Shown in pieces: positions 33,569 to 43,248 of a stretch of DNA of 64,000 bases (its first letter is position 1; each line of letters opens with the position of its first letter). A model generated the notes under the pieces. It was given only the letters and a program-made list of their open reading frames with translations, was not told the DNA's origin and searched no databases. The DNA is from Pandoraea vervacti (GTDB lineage Bacteria; Pseudomonadota; Gammaproteobacteria; Burkholderiales; Burkholderiaceae): assembly GCF_000934605.2 (NCBI RefSeq), contig NZ_CP010897.2, positions 5,456,001-5,520,000 of the forward strand, given 5' to 3'. A program made the translations under genes and the position numbers.

Positions 33569-35059
33569 ATGTCGATTCTGAGCTTCCTGACCGATGCCGC
33601 CGGTGCTGCCGGCGCTGCCACACAGGCCGTGAGCGGCAACAATCGCGCCGGTTCGTCGAACGGCGACGACAGCAGCGCACTGCCCTTCGCCGCCGTGCTC
33701 TCGCAGCAAACGCGTCAGACCGCGCAGCCCGCCGCCGCCACGAACAACAACGCCGCGCAGGGCACCCAGACGAGTTCGTCCGACGCTTCGAACAGCACCA
33801 AATCGACCAAATCGACCGATAGCGCGTCGACGAGCCAGACGACGCAGGCGGGCCAAAGCGGTCAAAGCGCCCAAAACAGCCAAAGCGGCCAGACCAACCA
33901 AACGAACGCTTCGAAAACCTCCTCGAAGTCGAACGCCGACGACGGCAAGGACGACGAGGAGGAAACGCAGGCAGCTGCCGCCCCGGGCGATCCGGCCGCA
34001 GCGCTTGCCGTCGCGCTCGCCGCCATGAACAACGCACCGCTCCAGGTCACGGCACCCGCCCCGACCACGGCGAACGCGGACGCGACCGTCACCGACGGCA
34101 AGCCCGGCGTCGGCGCCGCCATCACGGCCGCAGTAACGGGAGCCATGCAGGCCGCAGGCGCAGCACAACTGACGGGGCAGCCGCCGGTCGGCGCCGGCAC
34201 CGCCGAAGCCGACGCCAAGGGAACGACCACCGCCACGGCGGGTACGCCGGTCAAGGGCACGGTCACGCCGGCCGCATCGACGACCACCCCGACGGGTGGC
34301 ATCTCGCTCGACGCGCTGGCCAAGCATGCCGCCGCGACCCCGTCACCCACAACCGCTCAACCGGTGGCGACGGACGCGAAGGCCACCCCGCCGGTCGCAG
34401 CCACCGACGCGCAGAACGCACAACGCATGGCCGATGCGCTCGCACAGGCGCAGGGCCAGCGCGACGCGGTCTCGCAAGCCGCTGCCACAGCGACACAGGC
34501 GGCCCAGGCCGCTGCACAGGCAGCGCAAACGTCAACGCCTGCCGTCGACGCCTCGCCGCAACTGCAAGCGCAGGTCAATCTGCCCGCCGCGCTCGCCCTG
34601 AACGCGCGCGTGGGTACGCAGGACTGGAACCATCAGCTCTCGCAACAAGTGGTGTGGCTGTCCAGCGCTCATGCCCAAACGGCGCAGCTGAGCCTGAACC
34701 CGCCGGATCTCGGCCCGCTGCACGTGGTGCTGAACGTGGCGAACGATTCGGCGCAGGCGATGTTCGTCTCGCAACACGCCGCCGTGCGCGACGCGGTGCA
34801 GGCCGCGCTGCCGCAGTTGCGCGAAAGCCTGGCCAATAACGGCATCGCGCTGGGCAACGCCACCGTGAGCAGCGACAGCTCGCAGCAACAAGCCTTCGCT
34901 CAACAAGGCGCGAACGGCAACGGCGCCGGGAACGGTACCGGCAATGGCAATGCACGCGGCACGCCAGGCTTCGGCCAGAGCGCCGACGAGGGCGCCATTG
35001 CCGCCACCGTGACCGTGCCTGTGCGCGCGAGCAACGGCTTCGTGGACACGTTTGCGTAA
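33569..35059 (+). CDS. fliK: flagellar hook-length control protein FliK
   Basis: 496 residues. The N-terminal 330 are Ala/Thr/Gln/Ser-rich, as in exported rulers. The Flg_hook domain (about 345-440) has WNHQLSQQVVWLSSAHAQTA, LSLNPPDLGPLHVVLNVAND and AALPQLRESLANNGIALGNA. The Gly/Asn tail GNGAGNGTGNGNARGT follows. It measures hook length and triggers FlhB specificity switching. This is the canonical copy within the fli operon; a second FliK-like gene lies at 22621-24075. Confidence 0.93.
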   Translation: MSILSFLTDAAGAAGAATQAVSGNNRAGSSNGDDSSALPFAAVLSQQTRQTAQPAAATNNNAAQGTQTSSSDASNSTKSTKSTDSASTSQTTQAGQSGQSAQNSQSGQTNQTNASKTSSKSNADDGKDDEEETQAAAAPGDPAAALAVALAAMNNAPLQVTAPAPTTANADATVTDGKPGVGAAITAAVTGAMQAAGAAQLTGQPPVGAGTAEADAKGTTTATAGTPVKGTVTPAASTTTPTGGISLDALAKHAAATPSPTTAQPVATDAKATPPVAATDAQNAQRMADALAQAQGQRDAVSQAAATATQAAQAAAQAAQTSTPAVDASPQLQAQVNLPAALALNARVGTQDWNHQLSQQVVWLSSAHAQTAQLSLNPPDLGPLHVVLNVANDSAQAMFVSQHAAVRDAVQAALPQLRESLANNGIALGNATVSSDSSQQQAFAQQGANGNGAGNGTGNGNARGTPGFGQSADEGAIAATVTVPVRASNGFVDTFA

Positions 35060-35115
35060 GTCAGCCTGAGATGCCTGAAGTCGCGACACCCGTCGCGGCG
35101 CCGGTCGCGGCACCC

Positions 35116-35143
35116 TAAAGCAAGCGGGTTTTTCTGCCGTTAA
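35116..35143 (+). promoter_or_regulatory. weak sigma28-like promoter candidate before fliL
   Basis: TAAA, 16 bases, GCCGTTAA; consensus wants 15 bases. It lies in the only sizeable gap (180 bases) of the fli operon and could give late expression of fliL-fliR. Confidence 0.35.
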
Positions 35144-35239
35144 GACAAAGACGCGAGTTAGACGCGATTGTCCCTTCTTTTCGGTCGATCACCCGTTGGC
35201 GGGTTGGCCGACAATCACTACCCAATAGCAGGCGAATAC

Positions 35240-35722
35240 ATGGCAAATCCCGCACCGACACAAGCCGCGGCTCCCCCCGGAGGGGGCATGCGCAAATGGA
35301 TTCTGTTGATCGTGGCGGTGGCGCTCATGGCAGCGGCCGGCGCCGCAACGGCCGTGTATTTGCTGACCGGACGTCACGAAACGGCAAAAGCACCGCCGCC
35401 GCCCCCGCCGCCCGTGTTCGTGAGCATGGACGCGTTCACGGTGAATCTTTCGGGCGAAGATGGCGAGCGCTACCTGCACATCGGCCTCTCGCTCAAGGTG
35501 GCGGATGCCGAAACGCAGGCCCGCATTACGCAGCACATGCCCGAAGTGCGTAGTCGAGTGTTGTTGTTGCTGTCGTCGAAGCAGCCGCAGGACCTCGCCT
35601 CCATCGATGGCAAGCGCCGTCTGGCAAGCGAGATCCGTTCGTTGGTCGCGCAGCCGTTCGCCGCCAACATGCCGCAGCAAGCCGTGGGCGACGTCCTGTT
35701 CACCGCGTTTGTAATTCAGTGA
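35240..35722 (+). CDS. fliL: flagellar basal body-associated protein FliL
   Basis: 160 residues: one membrane segment (WILLIVAVALMAAAGAATAV), a run of seven prolines, then the periplasmic FliL domain (VFVSMDAFTVNLSGEDGERY LHIGLSLKV). FliL surrounds the stators and supports torque. ATG 35240 is preferred to an upstream ATG at 35168, which codes for no known FliL part. The stop is 7 bases before fliM. Confidence 0.93.
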   Translation: MANPAPTQAAAPPGGGMRKWILLIVAVALMAAAGAATAVYLLTGRHETAKAPPPPPPPVFVSMDAFTVNLSGEDGERYLHIGLSLKVADAETQARITQHMPEVRSRVLLLLSSKQPQDLASIDGKRRLASEIRSLVAQPFAANMPQQAVGDVLFTAFVIQ

Positions 35723-35729
35723 GTGATTC

Positions 35730-36728
35730 ATGGCGCATGAGGAGTTCCTGTCGCAGGAAGAAGTCGATGCCCTTCTGAAGGGTGTCACCGGCGAACAGGA
35801 TGACCGGTCCGATTCGGAAGATCATTCCGGCATCCGGCCATACAACATCGCGACGCAAGAGCGCATCGTGCGCGGGCGCATGCCCACGCTCGAAATCATC
35901 AACGACCGCTTCTCGCGACTATTCCGTATTGCGCTGTTCAACTTCATGCGCCGCAGCGCCGAAATCTCGGTGAGCCCGGTGCGCGTGCAGAAGTACAGCG
36001 AGTTCATTCGCAATCTGCCCGTCCCGACCAACCTCAATCTGGTCCACATCAAACCGCTGCGCGGCACGGCGCTGTTCGTGTTCGATCCGAACCTCGTGTT
36101 TCTCGTGGTGGACAACCTGTTCGGCGGCGACGGCCGGTTCCATACCCGCGTCGAAGGACGCGACTTCACGCAGACCGAACAGCGCATCATTGCGCGCCTG
36201 CTCGATCTGGTGTTCGAGAACTACGGCGCGTCGTGGAAACCGGTGTATCCGGTCGAATTCGAATACGTGCGCGCCGAAATGCACACGCAGTTCGCGAACG
36301 TTGCCACGCCCAACGAGGTCGTGGTCACGACCACGTTCGACATCGAGTTCGGCTCGGTCGGCGGCGAATTCCACATCTGCATGCCGTACTCGATGATCGA
36401 GCCCATGCGCGACCAGCTCTCGAGCCCGTTGCAGGGCGAGACGCTGGAAGTCGACAAGCGCTGGGTGCGGCTGCTCTCGCAGCAAGTGCAGGCCGCCGAC
36501 GTGGAGATCGTGACGAACCTCGCGCAGGTCGACATGACGCTCTCGCAGTTGCTCAACATGCGCGTGGGCGACGTGATTCCGCTCGACGTGCCCGAGGTGC
36601 TCGAAGCCAAGGTCGACGGCGTGCCCGTGATGCACTGCAATTACGGCGTCTTCAACGGTCAATACGCGCTGCGCGTGAACCAGATGATCAACCATTCGCA
36701 CAGCGATTACACGAAGGACAACGAGTGA
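35730..36728 (+). CDS. fliM: flagellar motor switch protein FliM
   Basis: 332 residues. The CheY-P-binding N-terminal peptide LSQEEVDALLKGV is intact, followed by the middle domain (IVRGRMPTLEIINDRFSRLF; FVFDPNLVFLVVDNLFGGDG) and a C-terminal SpoA domain (VGDVIPLDVPEVLEAKVDGV). It receives phospho-CheY and switches rotation sense. Stop and fliN start overlap (TGATG). Confidence 0.97.
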   Translation: MAHEEFLSQEEVDALLKGVTGEQDDRSDSEDHSGIRPYNIATQERIVRGRMPTLEIINDRFSRLFRIALFNFMRRSAEISVSPVRVQKYSEFIRNLPVPTNLNLVHIKPLRGTALFVFDPNLVFLVVDNLFGGDGRFHTRVEGRDFTQTEQRIIARLLDLVFENYGASWKPVYPVEFEYVRAEMHTQFANVATPNEVVVTTTFDIEFGSVGGEFHICMPYSMIEPMRDQLSSPLQGETLEVDKRWVRLLSQQVQAADVEIVTNLAQVDMTLSQLLNMRVGDVIPLDVPEVLEAKVDGVPVMHCNYGVFNGQYALRVNQMINHSHSDYTKDNE

Positions 36729-37183
36729 TGAGCGATACCCCTCAAACGCCCGGTGACGACGCCCAGGCCATGGCGGACGAGTGGGCCAGTGCCATGGCAG
36801 AGCAGACCGCTGCCGAGCCGGCGGCTGCCGCACCGCAACCCGCTTTCGCCCAGACGGCCCCGGCCGCCCCCGTGTTTCAGCCGCTCGCGGCCACGGCCGG
36901 CAATCCCGCAACGGCCACGCACAACGACATCGATCTGATTCTCGACATCCCGGTCCAGATGACCGTGGAGCTGGGCCGCACCAAGATCGCCATCAAGAAC
37001 CTGCTGCAACTCGCTCAGGGCTCCGTGGTGGAACTCGACGGCATGGCTGGCGAGCCGATGGACGTGCTGGTCAACGGTTGCCTCATCGCGCAGGGGGAAG
37101 TCGTGGTCGTGAACGACAAGTTCGGCATCCGCCTGACTGATATCATCACGCCATCCGAACGCATCCGTAAGCTCAACCGATGA
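36728..37183 (+). CDS. fliN: flagellar motor switch protein FliN
   Basis: 151 residues: an Ala/Pro-rich N-terminal linker (1-65) and a SpoA domain (LDIPVQMTVELGRTKIAIKN LLQLAQGSVVELD ... FGIRLTDIITPSERIRKL). FliN forms the bottom of the C-ring and docks FliH. Overlaps with both neighbours (TGATG, ATGA) show coupled translation. Confidence 0.96.
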   Translation: MSDTPQTPGDDAQAMADEWASAMAEQTAAEPAAAAPQPAFAQTAPAAPVFQPLAATAGNPATATHNDIDLILDIPVQMTVELGRTKIAIKNLLQLAQGSVVELDGMAGEPMDVLVNGCLIAQGEVVVVNDKFGIRLTDIITPSERIRKLNR

Positions 37184-37788
37184 TTGCAACGAAAGTCCGC
37201 GGCATGCCCGTGCGGCGTGCTGCGGCAAGCGCCGCCACGGCGCCCGCCTCTGCTCGCGCCATGCACTGCGTGGCGCATCGTCTGTCCCGTTCGCCGATCT
37301 CCCCGATCTCCGCACCGATCCGCCCGACCAGTCTGGCTGGCGTGACCGGCGTGGCGCTTGGCTGGCTTTGCGCGTCCAGTGCCTACGCCCAAGGCGCGGC
37401 CTCGCAGGCCGCGGCGGTCCCGAGTCTTGGCGGCGCAGGCATCGTCCAGACGGGCTTCGGCCTGGTTCTGGTGCTCGCGCTGCTGTTCGGGCTGGCCTGG
37501 CTCGCGAAGCGCTTCGGCCTGCAACGCCCGCTTGGCGGGGGCAACGTGCGCATCGTGGGAAGCGCGGCCGTCGGCCAGCGCGAACGTGTGGTGGTGGTGG
37601 AGGTCGCCGGCGACTGGGTGGTGCTCGGCGTGGCGCCCGGCCAGGTGCGCAGCCTGCATGTCATCGACGCGGACCGGGTCGCCGACCTGCCTGCCGCGCC
37701 GACCGTCGCCCAGCCGGGTGCGCAGGCCAATCGCGCCGCGCAAGCTTTTGCGCAAAAGTTGCGCGAGTCCATGAAGAAGGATTCCTGA
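37180..37788 (+). CDS. fliO: flagellar biosynthetic protein FliO
   Basis: 202 residues. It starts with a long basic stretch before a hydrophobic segment ending SAYAQG, then a second membrane helix (GFGLVLVLALLFGLAWLAKR) and a cytoplasmic FliO domain (VRIVGSAAVGQRERVVVVEV). FliO helps assemble the FliP ring. The start overlaps the fliN stop; the true start could be further in, giving a conventional signal-like N-terminus. Confidence 0.88.
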   Translation: MIATKVRGMPVRRAAASAATAPASARAMHCVAHRLSRSPISPISAPIRPTSLAGVTGVALGWLCASSAYAQGAASQAAAVPSLGGAGIVQTGFGLVLVLALLFGLAWLAKRFGLQRPLGGGNVRIVGSAAVGQRERVVVVEVAGDWVVLGVAPGQVRSLHVIDADRVADLPAAPTVAQPGAQANRAAQAFAQKLRESMKKDS

Positions 37789-38594
37789 TGTCGCGCGGCG
37801 GTGTGTCGTCTGCCCGCTTTGCTGCACGCAAGGCCGGTCTGTCCCTGAGCCTGGCCCTCGGTCTGGCGCTTGCATGCCTCGTCTGTCTGGCATTGCCCGG
37901 CACCGCCCTGGCGCAGGCGACGCTGCCCGCCTTCACCACGACACCGGCGCCCGGCGGCGGACAGACCTATTCGCTGTCCGTGCAGACGATGCTGCTGCTC
38001 ACGTCGCTGGGCTTCCTGCCCGCGATGTTGCTCATGATGACCGCCTTCACGCGCATCATCATCGTGCTCTCGCTGCTGCGTCATGCCATCGGCGTGACGA
38101 CCTCGCCGCCGAACCAGATCCTGATCGGGCTGGCGCTGTTTCTGACGTTCTTCGTCATGTCGCCCGTGTTCGATCAGGTCTACGCCAACGCCTACCAGCC
38201 GTTCGCTGCGAACAAGATCAGTTTCGAGCAGGCCGTCGATACCGGCGCCAAGCCGTTCCACGCGTTCATGCTCAAGCAGACGCGCGAAGCCGACCTCGCC
38301 CTCTTCGCCAAGCTCGCCAAGACGCCGCCCATGAATGGCCCCGAAGATGTGCCAATGCGCATTCTCGTGCCGGCCTTTGCGACGAGCGAGCTGAAAACCG
38401 CGTTCCAGATCGGCTTCACGATCTTCATTCCGTTCCTCATCATCGATCTGGTGGTCGCCAGCGTGCTGATGGCCATGGGCATGATGATGGTGTCGCCGTC
38501 CACGGTCTCGCTGCCCTTCAAGCTCATGTTGTTCGTGGTGGTCGACGGCTGGCAATTGCTGCTGGGCTCGCTCGCCCAGAGCTTCACGATGTAG
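37788..38594 (+). CDS. fliP: flagellar export gate protein FliP
   Basis: 268 residues with a signal peptide (ending ALAQA) and four membrane helices: FLPAMLLMMTAFTRIIIVLS LLRHAIG, PNQILIGLALFLTFFVMSPV, FQIGFTIFIPFLIIDLVVAS and PFKLMLFVVVDGWQLL. FliP with FliQ and FliR forms the export channel. Start overlaps the fliO stop (TGATG). Confidence 0.97.
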   Translation: MSRGGVSSARFAARKAGLSLSLALGLALACLVCLALPGTALAQATLPAFTTTPAPGGGQTYSLSVQTMLLLTSLGFLPAMLLMMTAFTRIIIVLSLLRHAIGVTTSPPNQILIGLALFLTFFVMSPVFDQVYANAYQPFAANKISFEQAVDTGAKPFHAFMLKQTREADLALFAKLAKTPPMNGPEDVPMRILVPAFATSELKTAFQIGFTIFIPFLIIDLVVASVLMAMGMMMVSPSTVSLPFKLMLFVVVDGWQLLLGSLAQSFTM

Positions 38595-38610
38595 CGCGGA
38601 GGCGACCGAC

Positions 38611-38880
38611 ATGACTCCGGAAACCGTCATGGCGCTGGCGCATCAGGCAATGCAGGTCTGCCTGCTGCTCGCCGCACCGCTGCTGATCGTCGCGCTCGTG
38701 TCCGGCCTGTTGGTGAGCCTGTTTCAGGCCGCCACGCAGATCAACGAAATGACGCTGTCGTTCATCCCCAAGCTGCTCGCCGTGTTCATTACGCTGGTGG
38801 TCGCCGGTCCGTGGATGCTCAATCTCATGGTCGACTACATGCGTCAGTTGCTCACCGGCATTCCCGGCCTCGTCGGGTAA
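38611..38880 (+). CDS. fliQ: flagellar export gate protein FliQ
   Basis: 89 residues, two membrane helices, starting MTPETVMALAHQAMQVCLLL and with ATQINEMTLSFIPKLLAVF. Size and sequence are typical. GGAGG lies upstream of the ATG. Confidence 0.97.
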   Translation: MTPETVMALAHQAMQVCLLLAAPLLIVALVSGLLVSLFQAATQINEMTLSFIPKLLAVFITLVVAGPWMLNLMVDYMRQLLTGIPGLVG

Positions 38881-38892
38881 GCCGTCTCGACC

Positions 38893-39684
38893 TTGATCAG
38901 TTTCACCTACGATCAGCTCTCCGGCGTCATTGCGACGTTCCTCTACCCGTTCGTGCGTCTGCTCGCGCTGTCGATGACCGCCCCGCTTTTCGGCGACTCG
39001 CGTGTGCCCGGCACGGTGAAGATCGGGCTCGCGGGGATCGTCGCGCTCACCCTCGCACCGGTGATCGCGCCGGCGCCCGCCGTCTCCCCCTTCTCGTGGG
39101 AGGGGCTGTGGATCCTCACGCAGCAGATGATGATCGGCGCAGCGCTCGGCTGGTGCATGCAGATCGTGTTCTCCGCCGTGAGCATGGCGGGCGACTTCGT
39201 AGGTCTGCAAATGGGTCTGTCCTTCGCCACGCTGCTCAACCCCAACGCCGACGGCAGCACCGCCGTGCTCGGCATGCTGCTCAACGTGGTCATCATGCTC
39301 GTGTTCCTCGCGACCAACGGGCATCTGGTCATGTACGCCACGCTGGTCCAGAGCTTCGCCGTGTTGCCGATATCGAGCACGCCGCTGTCCGTGGGTGGAT
39401 GGCATTATCTGGCCATGCTGGGCGGCCAGTTGTTCACGCTGGCGCTCATGTTGTCATTGCCGCTCGTTGCCGCCCTGCTGATCTGCAATCTGGCGCTGGG
39501 CATTCTGAATCGCGCGGCCCCGCAGCTGAACATCTTCGCCGTGGGTTTTCCGCTGACGCTGGGCGTCGGTCTGGTGGTGCTCGAACTGATGATGCCGCGC
39601 ATCGCACCGGTCATGGACCATTTCAACGCCATCGGCATCGACATGATGGTCCGGGCAACTGCGGCTTTCGCGCCGAAGCCCTGA
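38893..39684 (+). CDS. fliR: flagellar export gate protein FliR
   Basis: 263 residues, about six membrane helices (SMTAPLFGDSRVPGTVKIGL, GDFVGLQMGLSFATLLNPNA, PLSVGGWHYLAMLGGQLFTL). FliR completes the FliPQR channel. The start is TTG at 38893 without a good Shine-Dalgarno; FliR families begin just here, so low translation or coupling to fliQ is implied. It is the last gene of the fliF operon. Confidence 0.95.
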   Translation: MISFTYDQLSGVIATFLYPFVRLLALSMTAPLFGDSRVPGTVKIGLAGIVALTLAPVIAPAPAVSPFSWEGLWILTQQMMIGAALGWCMQIVFSAVSMAGDFVGLQMGLSFATLLNPNADGSTAVLGMLLNVVIMLVFLATNGHLVMYATLVQSFAVLPISSTPLSVGGWHYLAMLGGQLFTLALMLSLPLVAALLICNLALGILNRAAPQLNIFAVGFPLTLGVGLVVLELMMPRIAPVMDHFNAIGIDMMVRATAAFAPKP

Positions 39685-39791
39685 GCGACGCCGCTTCGTC
39701 GTATTTTTCCGGTTTCGACGACGGCTTTGTCGATCAATTCGCCAACATTCTCGCGGGCTTGCCCGCGAGATCACGCGCCCAAAACGAAACA

Positions 39792-39808
39792 GGCCACCCG
39801 AGGTGGCC
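39792..39808. terminator. hairpin between convergent fliR and flgL
   Basis: 7-bp stem GGCCACC / GGTGGCC with CGA loop, about 107 bases after fliR and 25 before the end of flgL. A-rich sequence on the left gives a T-containing tail on the minus strand (TGTTTCGTTTTG). Confidence 0.6.
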
Positions 39809-39832
39809 CGTTCGTCGTTGCATCTGCCGATA

Positions 39833-41068
39833 TCAGAGCAGGCTGAACAGCGAGAGCTTCTGCGTCTGAATGAAGGTCTGCTGCGAGGCCTGCAGCGATG
39901 CCTGTTGCTGCGCGAACTGGCTCGTCGCCGAGATGATGTCCACGTCCAGCAAGTCCTGCAACTGGGACGAATACGCGAGAGCGTTGGCGCTGCCGATGTC
40001 GCCAAGCGTCGTCAATTCGTTCAGGCGCGAGCCGACGGTCGTGCGCACAGTGGTCACGTTATCGTAGGTGTTGCTGAACATCTGGTTGAACGTGGTGAGC
40101 GCATTGCTCAGGTTGGCCGTGCCGGACGGTCCCTGCAACCCCACCGGGGTCTTGAGCGTATTGATCAGCGCTTGCAGGTTGTCGAACACGTTCGTATTCG
40201 AATTGCCCGCGGGAGCGACCGTGTAGGCGTCGCCCGTGGCCGGCGTGCCCGTAAACGTTACCGACTTGCCCGCAAACGCAATCGGCTGGCCCGACGTGTA
40301 CACGCCCGTGACGTCCGGCACCGTGGTGTCCGTCAGGTCCTTGATCGTGTAGTTCGTGGTCGGCGGCGTGGTCGTGTTGTCGATCGCGAAACCGATCGAG
40401 AACTGGTGATTCGCCCCGGGGTTGGTCACGTCCGTCGTCGAGACGGGCGTGAACGTGGCCGTGCCGGTGTTCGACAGGCTACCGCTGATCACCGTGCTGG
40501 CCGTGGCAGGCTGGATCGCCTGAAAAATGTTCGAGCCGATGTCGTTGATCGCGATCTGACGGCCGGCAGAGACCTGCACGTAGCGAATGCCGGTGTCGCC
40601 CGCGTAGCTGGCGCCGGTCGGCGTGGAGACATACGCAGCCGAGTTGCCCATGAACCCCGAGAACAGGTACTGGCCGTTCGCATCCGTCGTGTTCGCCAGC
40701 GAGAGCAGTTGCTGGTAGCTCGATTGCAGATCGGTCGCAATGGCCGAGCGATCGTTGTCGTTGAGCGAGGCGCTGCCCGCCGCCACCACCTGCGACATGA
40801 CGTGTTGCAGCGTATTGATGATGCTGCCGAAGGTCTGGTCTTCGAGCTGGAGCGCCGTTGTGGCCGCCCCGCGGTTCGTCGCGTACTGGCCGTTCATGTC
40901 CTTGGCCTGCGAAATGGCCACGGCTTGCGCAGACGCGAGCGGATCGTCGCTCGGCGTGGTCACGCGCTTGCCCGAGGAGAGCTGCGCTTGCGTGTTGAGC
41001 AGATCGGCGACGTTACGGCTCATGGCCGACGACCCCTGATCGAAAATCATGCTGGTGCTGATGCGCAT
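39833..41068 (-). CDS. flgL: flagellar hook-filament junction protein FlgL
   Basis: 411 residues. Begins MRISTSMIFDQGSSAMSRNV with the heptad helix LLNTQAQLSSGKRVTTPSDD, and ends with a helix including DVDIISATSQFAQQQASLQA; these resemble flagellin D0/D1. FlgL (HAP3) is the adaptor to the filament. The start is 19 bases from the flgK stop, in the flgKL late unit. Confidence 0.96.
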   Translation of the reverse strand: MRISTSMIFDQGSSAMSRNVADLLNTQAQLSSGKRVTTPSDDPLASAQAVAISQAKDMNGQYATNRGAATTALQLEDQTFGSIINTLQHVMSQVVAAGSASLNDNDRSAIATDLQSSYQQLLSLANTTDANGQYLFSGFMGNSAAYVSTPTGASYAGDTGIRYVQVSAGRQIAINDIGSNIFQAIQPATASTVISGSLSNTGTATFTPVSTTDVTNPGANHQFSIGFAIDNTTTPPTTNYTIKDLTDTTVPDVTGVYTSGQPIAFAGKSVTFTGTPATGDAYTVAPAGNSNTNVFDNLQALINTLKTPVGLQGPSGTANLSNALTTFNQMFSNTYDNVTTVRTTVGSRLNELTTLGDIGSANALAYSSQLQDLLDVDIISATSQFAQQQASLQASQQTFIQTQKLSLFSLL

Positions 41069-41086
41069 CGTGTCGTCTCCTCAGCC

Positions 41087-43075
41087 TTAGTTGACCATCT
41101 GCAAGATCGTGTCGAACAACTGCGACGCGGTCTGGATGACCTTCGAGTTGGCCTGATAGAGCTGTTGGAACTTGATCAGGTTGGCGGCCTCTTCGTCGAG
41201 GCTCACGCCGGAATTGGACTGCTGGGCGGTCTGCGCCTGCTTGAGCAACGTTTGCTGCGCGGCGCTCGTCGCCTTGTAGGTGTTCGTGGTCGAGCCGACG
41301 TAGGAGACCAGATTGGCGTAGGCGGAGGCGTACGAATCCTTGCCGCCGACCTTGGTCTTGTCGTTTTGCAGGGCCGAGAGGGCCAGACCGTTGCGGTTAT
41401 CCGTGGTGGCGCCGGCGTTGTTCGGCGCGATCGTCAGCTTGTCGCCATTGGCGGGCGTGCCGCTGATGTTGACCGTCATGCCGCCCAGCGTCATCTTCGC
41501 GCCGCTCGTGGCGTCGTAAGGCACCGTGTCGCCTGCGGCATACGTGGTGGTCGTGCCGTTGACCGTCACCGTCATCGGCGACGGCGCGACCAGGGTGATG
41601 GCCCCGGTCGTGGGATCCTTGCTGAACGTGAAACTGACCGGCGAGGTCAGCACATTCGTCAGGTAGTTCGCATCGACCGAACCCTGGTCGGTCTTGAGCG
41701 AGCCGGTGTTGGTCGACGGTGTGGACGCCAGGATCGGAGCGGCCAGCGCAATCTTGCCCGGGTCGGTGATCGCCACGCCGATGTTGCCCGCTGCATTGCG
41801 GGTCGGTTCGATCGTGAAGCTGTCGCCCGCGACGTTGGTGCCGACCGTGACGTTGAAGCCGTCATCGAACGCCGCGCCGGTGCTGTCCGTGAACGCCAGC
41901 GGCGCGCCAGCGGTGGCAGGCGCAGGGGCGGTCCACTTCGCACCGTCCGACGAACGGGTCATGGTGTAGGTCGTGCCGTCGAACGTCACGTTATAGTCGC
42001 TGGCCGTGACCTTCGAGGCGTCGGTGATCGTCGAATTGAGCACCGCGCCGTTGGAGTTCTTCGTATTGGCGACGATGGTCGGCTGCGGGACGGTGAAAAT
42101 ATTGCCGCCGAGCTGGCCGTACAGGTCCAGACCCAGTTTGTTCTGCGCGTTGAAGGTGCCCGCGAGCGACAGACCGATCTGGCCCAGCGCGTTCTGCGCC
42201 TGCGTCAGCGCGCCGCTGCGAAACGACAGCAGACCGGCGAGCGAGCCGCCGGTGATCGACGATTCCGGCACCGGCACCTTGGTGCCGTTGGGCGTCACAT
42301 AGGCGATGGTCAGCTCGGAGGGGTCGTTGGTCGACGCCACGGTCGTGAGCTGATACGCCGAATTGCCCGTCACGAGCGACTGGCCATTGCCGACGAAGAC
42401 GCTGTACGAGCCGTCCGACGCCTTGACCACGTTCGTCTGAATGATGGCGTTGAGCTGCGAGACGGCGAGGTCGCGCTGGTCGAGCAGGTCGTTCGGGGTC
42501 GCGCCGCCGCCGTTGGCCTGCGCCTGCACGATGGCGTCGTTCAGTTCCGCGATCTGCTTGGCGTAGACGTTGATCTGGTCGGTCGACTGCGAAATGCTGG
42601 CGTTCGTGCTGCTGCGCAGCGTGGACAGCGTGCCCGAGAGCGACTGGAACATGCTCGCGAGCGTTTGCGCCGAGGACACGACCGTGGCGCGCGTGGCGGA
42701 GTTGGCCGGCGCCGAAACGATGTTCTGCAAGTTCGTGAAGAACTGGCTCATCGTGGCCGACAGACCGGTCGTGGAGCTGCCCAGCGCATTGTTGATCTGC
42801 GAGATCTGCTGGTAGTACGTATCGAGCTGGCTGTACTGGGTCTGCGCCTGATTCGTCTGGTTCGACAGGAACTGGCTGTACACGCGCGAGACGTCGTTGA
42901 CCAGCACGCCGGTGCCCAGATAGCCCACACCGGCGTATTGGCTGGCGGCCTGGGCGTAATCGACGATCTGACGGTTGTAACCGGCCGTGCCCGAGTTGGC
43001 GACGTTATTGCCGGTGGTGCTGAGGGCGAACTGGGCGGCGTTCAGCCCGCTCATGCCAATATTGATTAGGCTCAT
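41087..43075 (-). CDS. flgK: flagellar hook-associated protein FlgK
   Basis: 662 residues. N-terminal rod/hook signature SLINIGMSGLNAAQFALSTT GNNVAN and C-terminal SGVSLDEEAANLIKFQQLYQ ANSKVIQTASQLFDTILQMV. The middle is a variable repeat-rich domain. FlgK (HAP1) sits between hook and filament. The ATG at 43075 is the family start, 68 bases after a sigma28-like promoter. Confidence 0.96.
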   Translation of the reverse strand: MSLINIGMSGLNAAQFALSTTGNNVANSGTAGYNRQIVDYAQAASQYAGVGYLGTGVLVNDVSRVYSQFLSNQTNQAQTQYSQLDTYYQQISQINNALGSSTTGLSATMSQFFTNLQNIVSAPANSATRATVVSSAQTLASMFQSLSGTLSTLRSSTNASISQSTDQINVYAKQIAELNDAIVQAQANGGGATPNDLLDQRDLAVSQLNAIIQTNVVKASDGSYSVFVGNGQSLVTGNSAYQLTTVASTNDPSELTIAYVTPNGTKVPVPESSITGGSLAGLLSFRSGALTQAQNALGQIGLSLAGTFNAQNKLGLDLYGQLGGNIFTVPQPTIVANTKNSNGAVLNSTITDASKVTASDYNVTFDGTTYTMTRSSDGAKWTAPAPATAGAPLAFTDSTGAAFDDGFNVTVGTNVAGDSFTIEPTRNAAGNIGVAITDPGKIALAAPILASTPSTNTGSLKTDQGSVDANYLTNVLTSPVSFTFSKDPTTGAITLVAPSPMTVTVNGTTTTYAAGDTVPYDATSGAKMTLGGMTVNISGTPANGDKLTIAPNNAGATTDNRNGLALSALQNDKTKVGGKDSYASAYANLVSYVGSTTNTYKATSAAQQTLLKQAQTAQQSNSGVSLDEEAANLIKFQQLYQANSKVIQTASQLFDTILQMVN

Positions 43076-43142
43076 GATCTCGCGGCTTATGTTGGAGGCG
43101 CGCCCCGCGGCGAAAACCCGCTCGCGCACCGTTACCGATGTG

Positions 43143-43169
43143 TTTACGGCAGTCCGGCGACAAAATTGA
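43143..43169 (-). promoter_or_regulatory. sigma28 promoter of flgKL
   Basis: On the minus strand TCAATTTT, 11 bases, GCCGTAAA: three mismatches to TAAA...GCCGATAA with exact spacing. It lies in the gap between flgJ and flgK, as expected for late expression of the hook-filament junction genes. Confidence 0.65.
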
Positions 43170-43248
43170 GGCCGTCGCTGCGCTTGTTTTCGTCCCGTAC
43201 CCCGCCGTCGCGGCCCCCGGCAAACCCGGTGGCGGCGAGCCTTCCCCG

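Noticed and set aside
35168..35240. Longer FliL start
   Set aside because: The extra residues do not resemble FliL and the ATG at 35240 gives the usual N-terminus.
39803..43069. Very long plus-strand open frame opposite flgL and flgK (over 1000 codons)
   Set aside because: It is antisense to two clear flagellar genes and its product is Arg/Gly/Val/His-rich, the usual by-product of high-GC codon bias.
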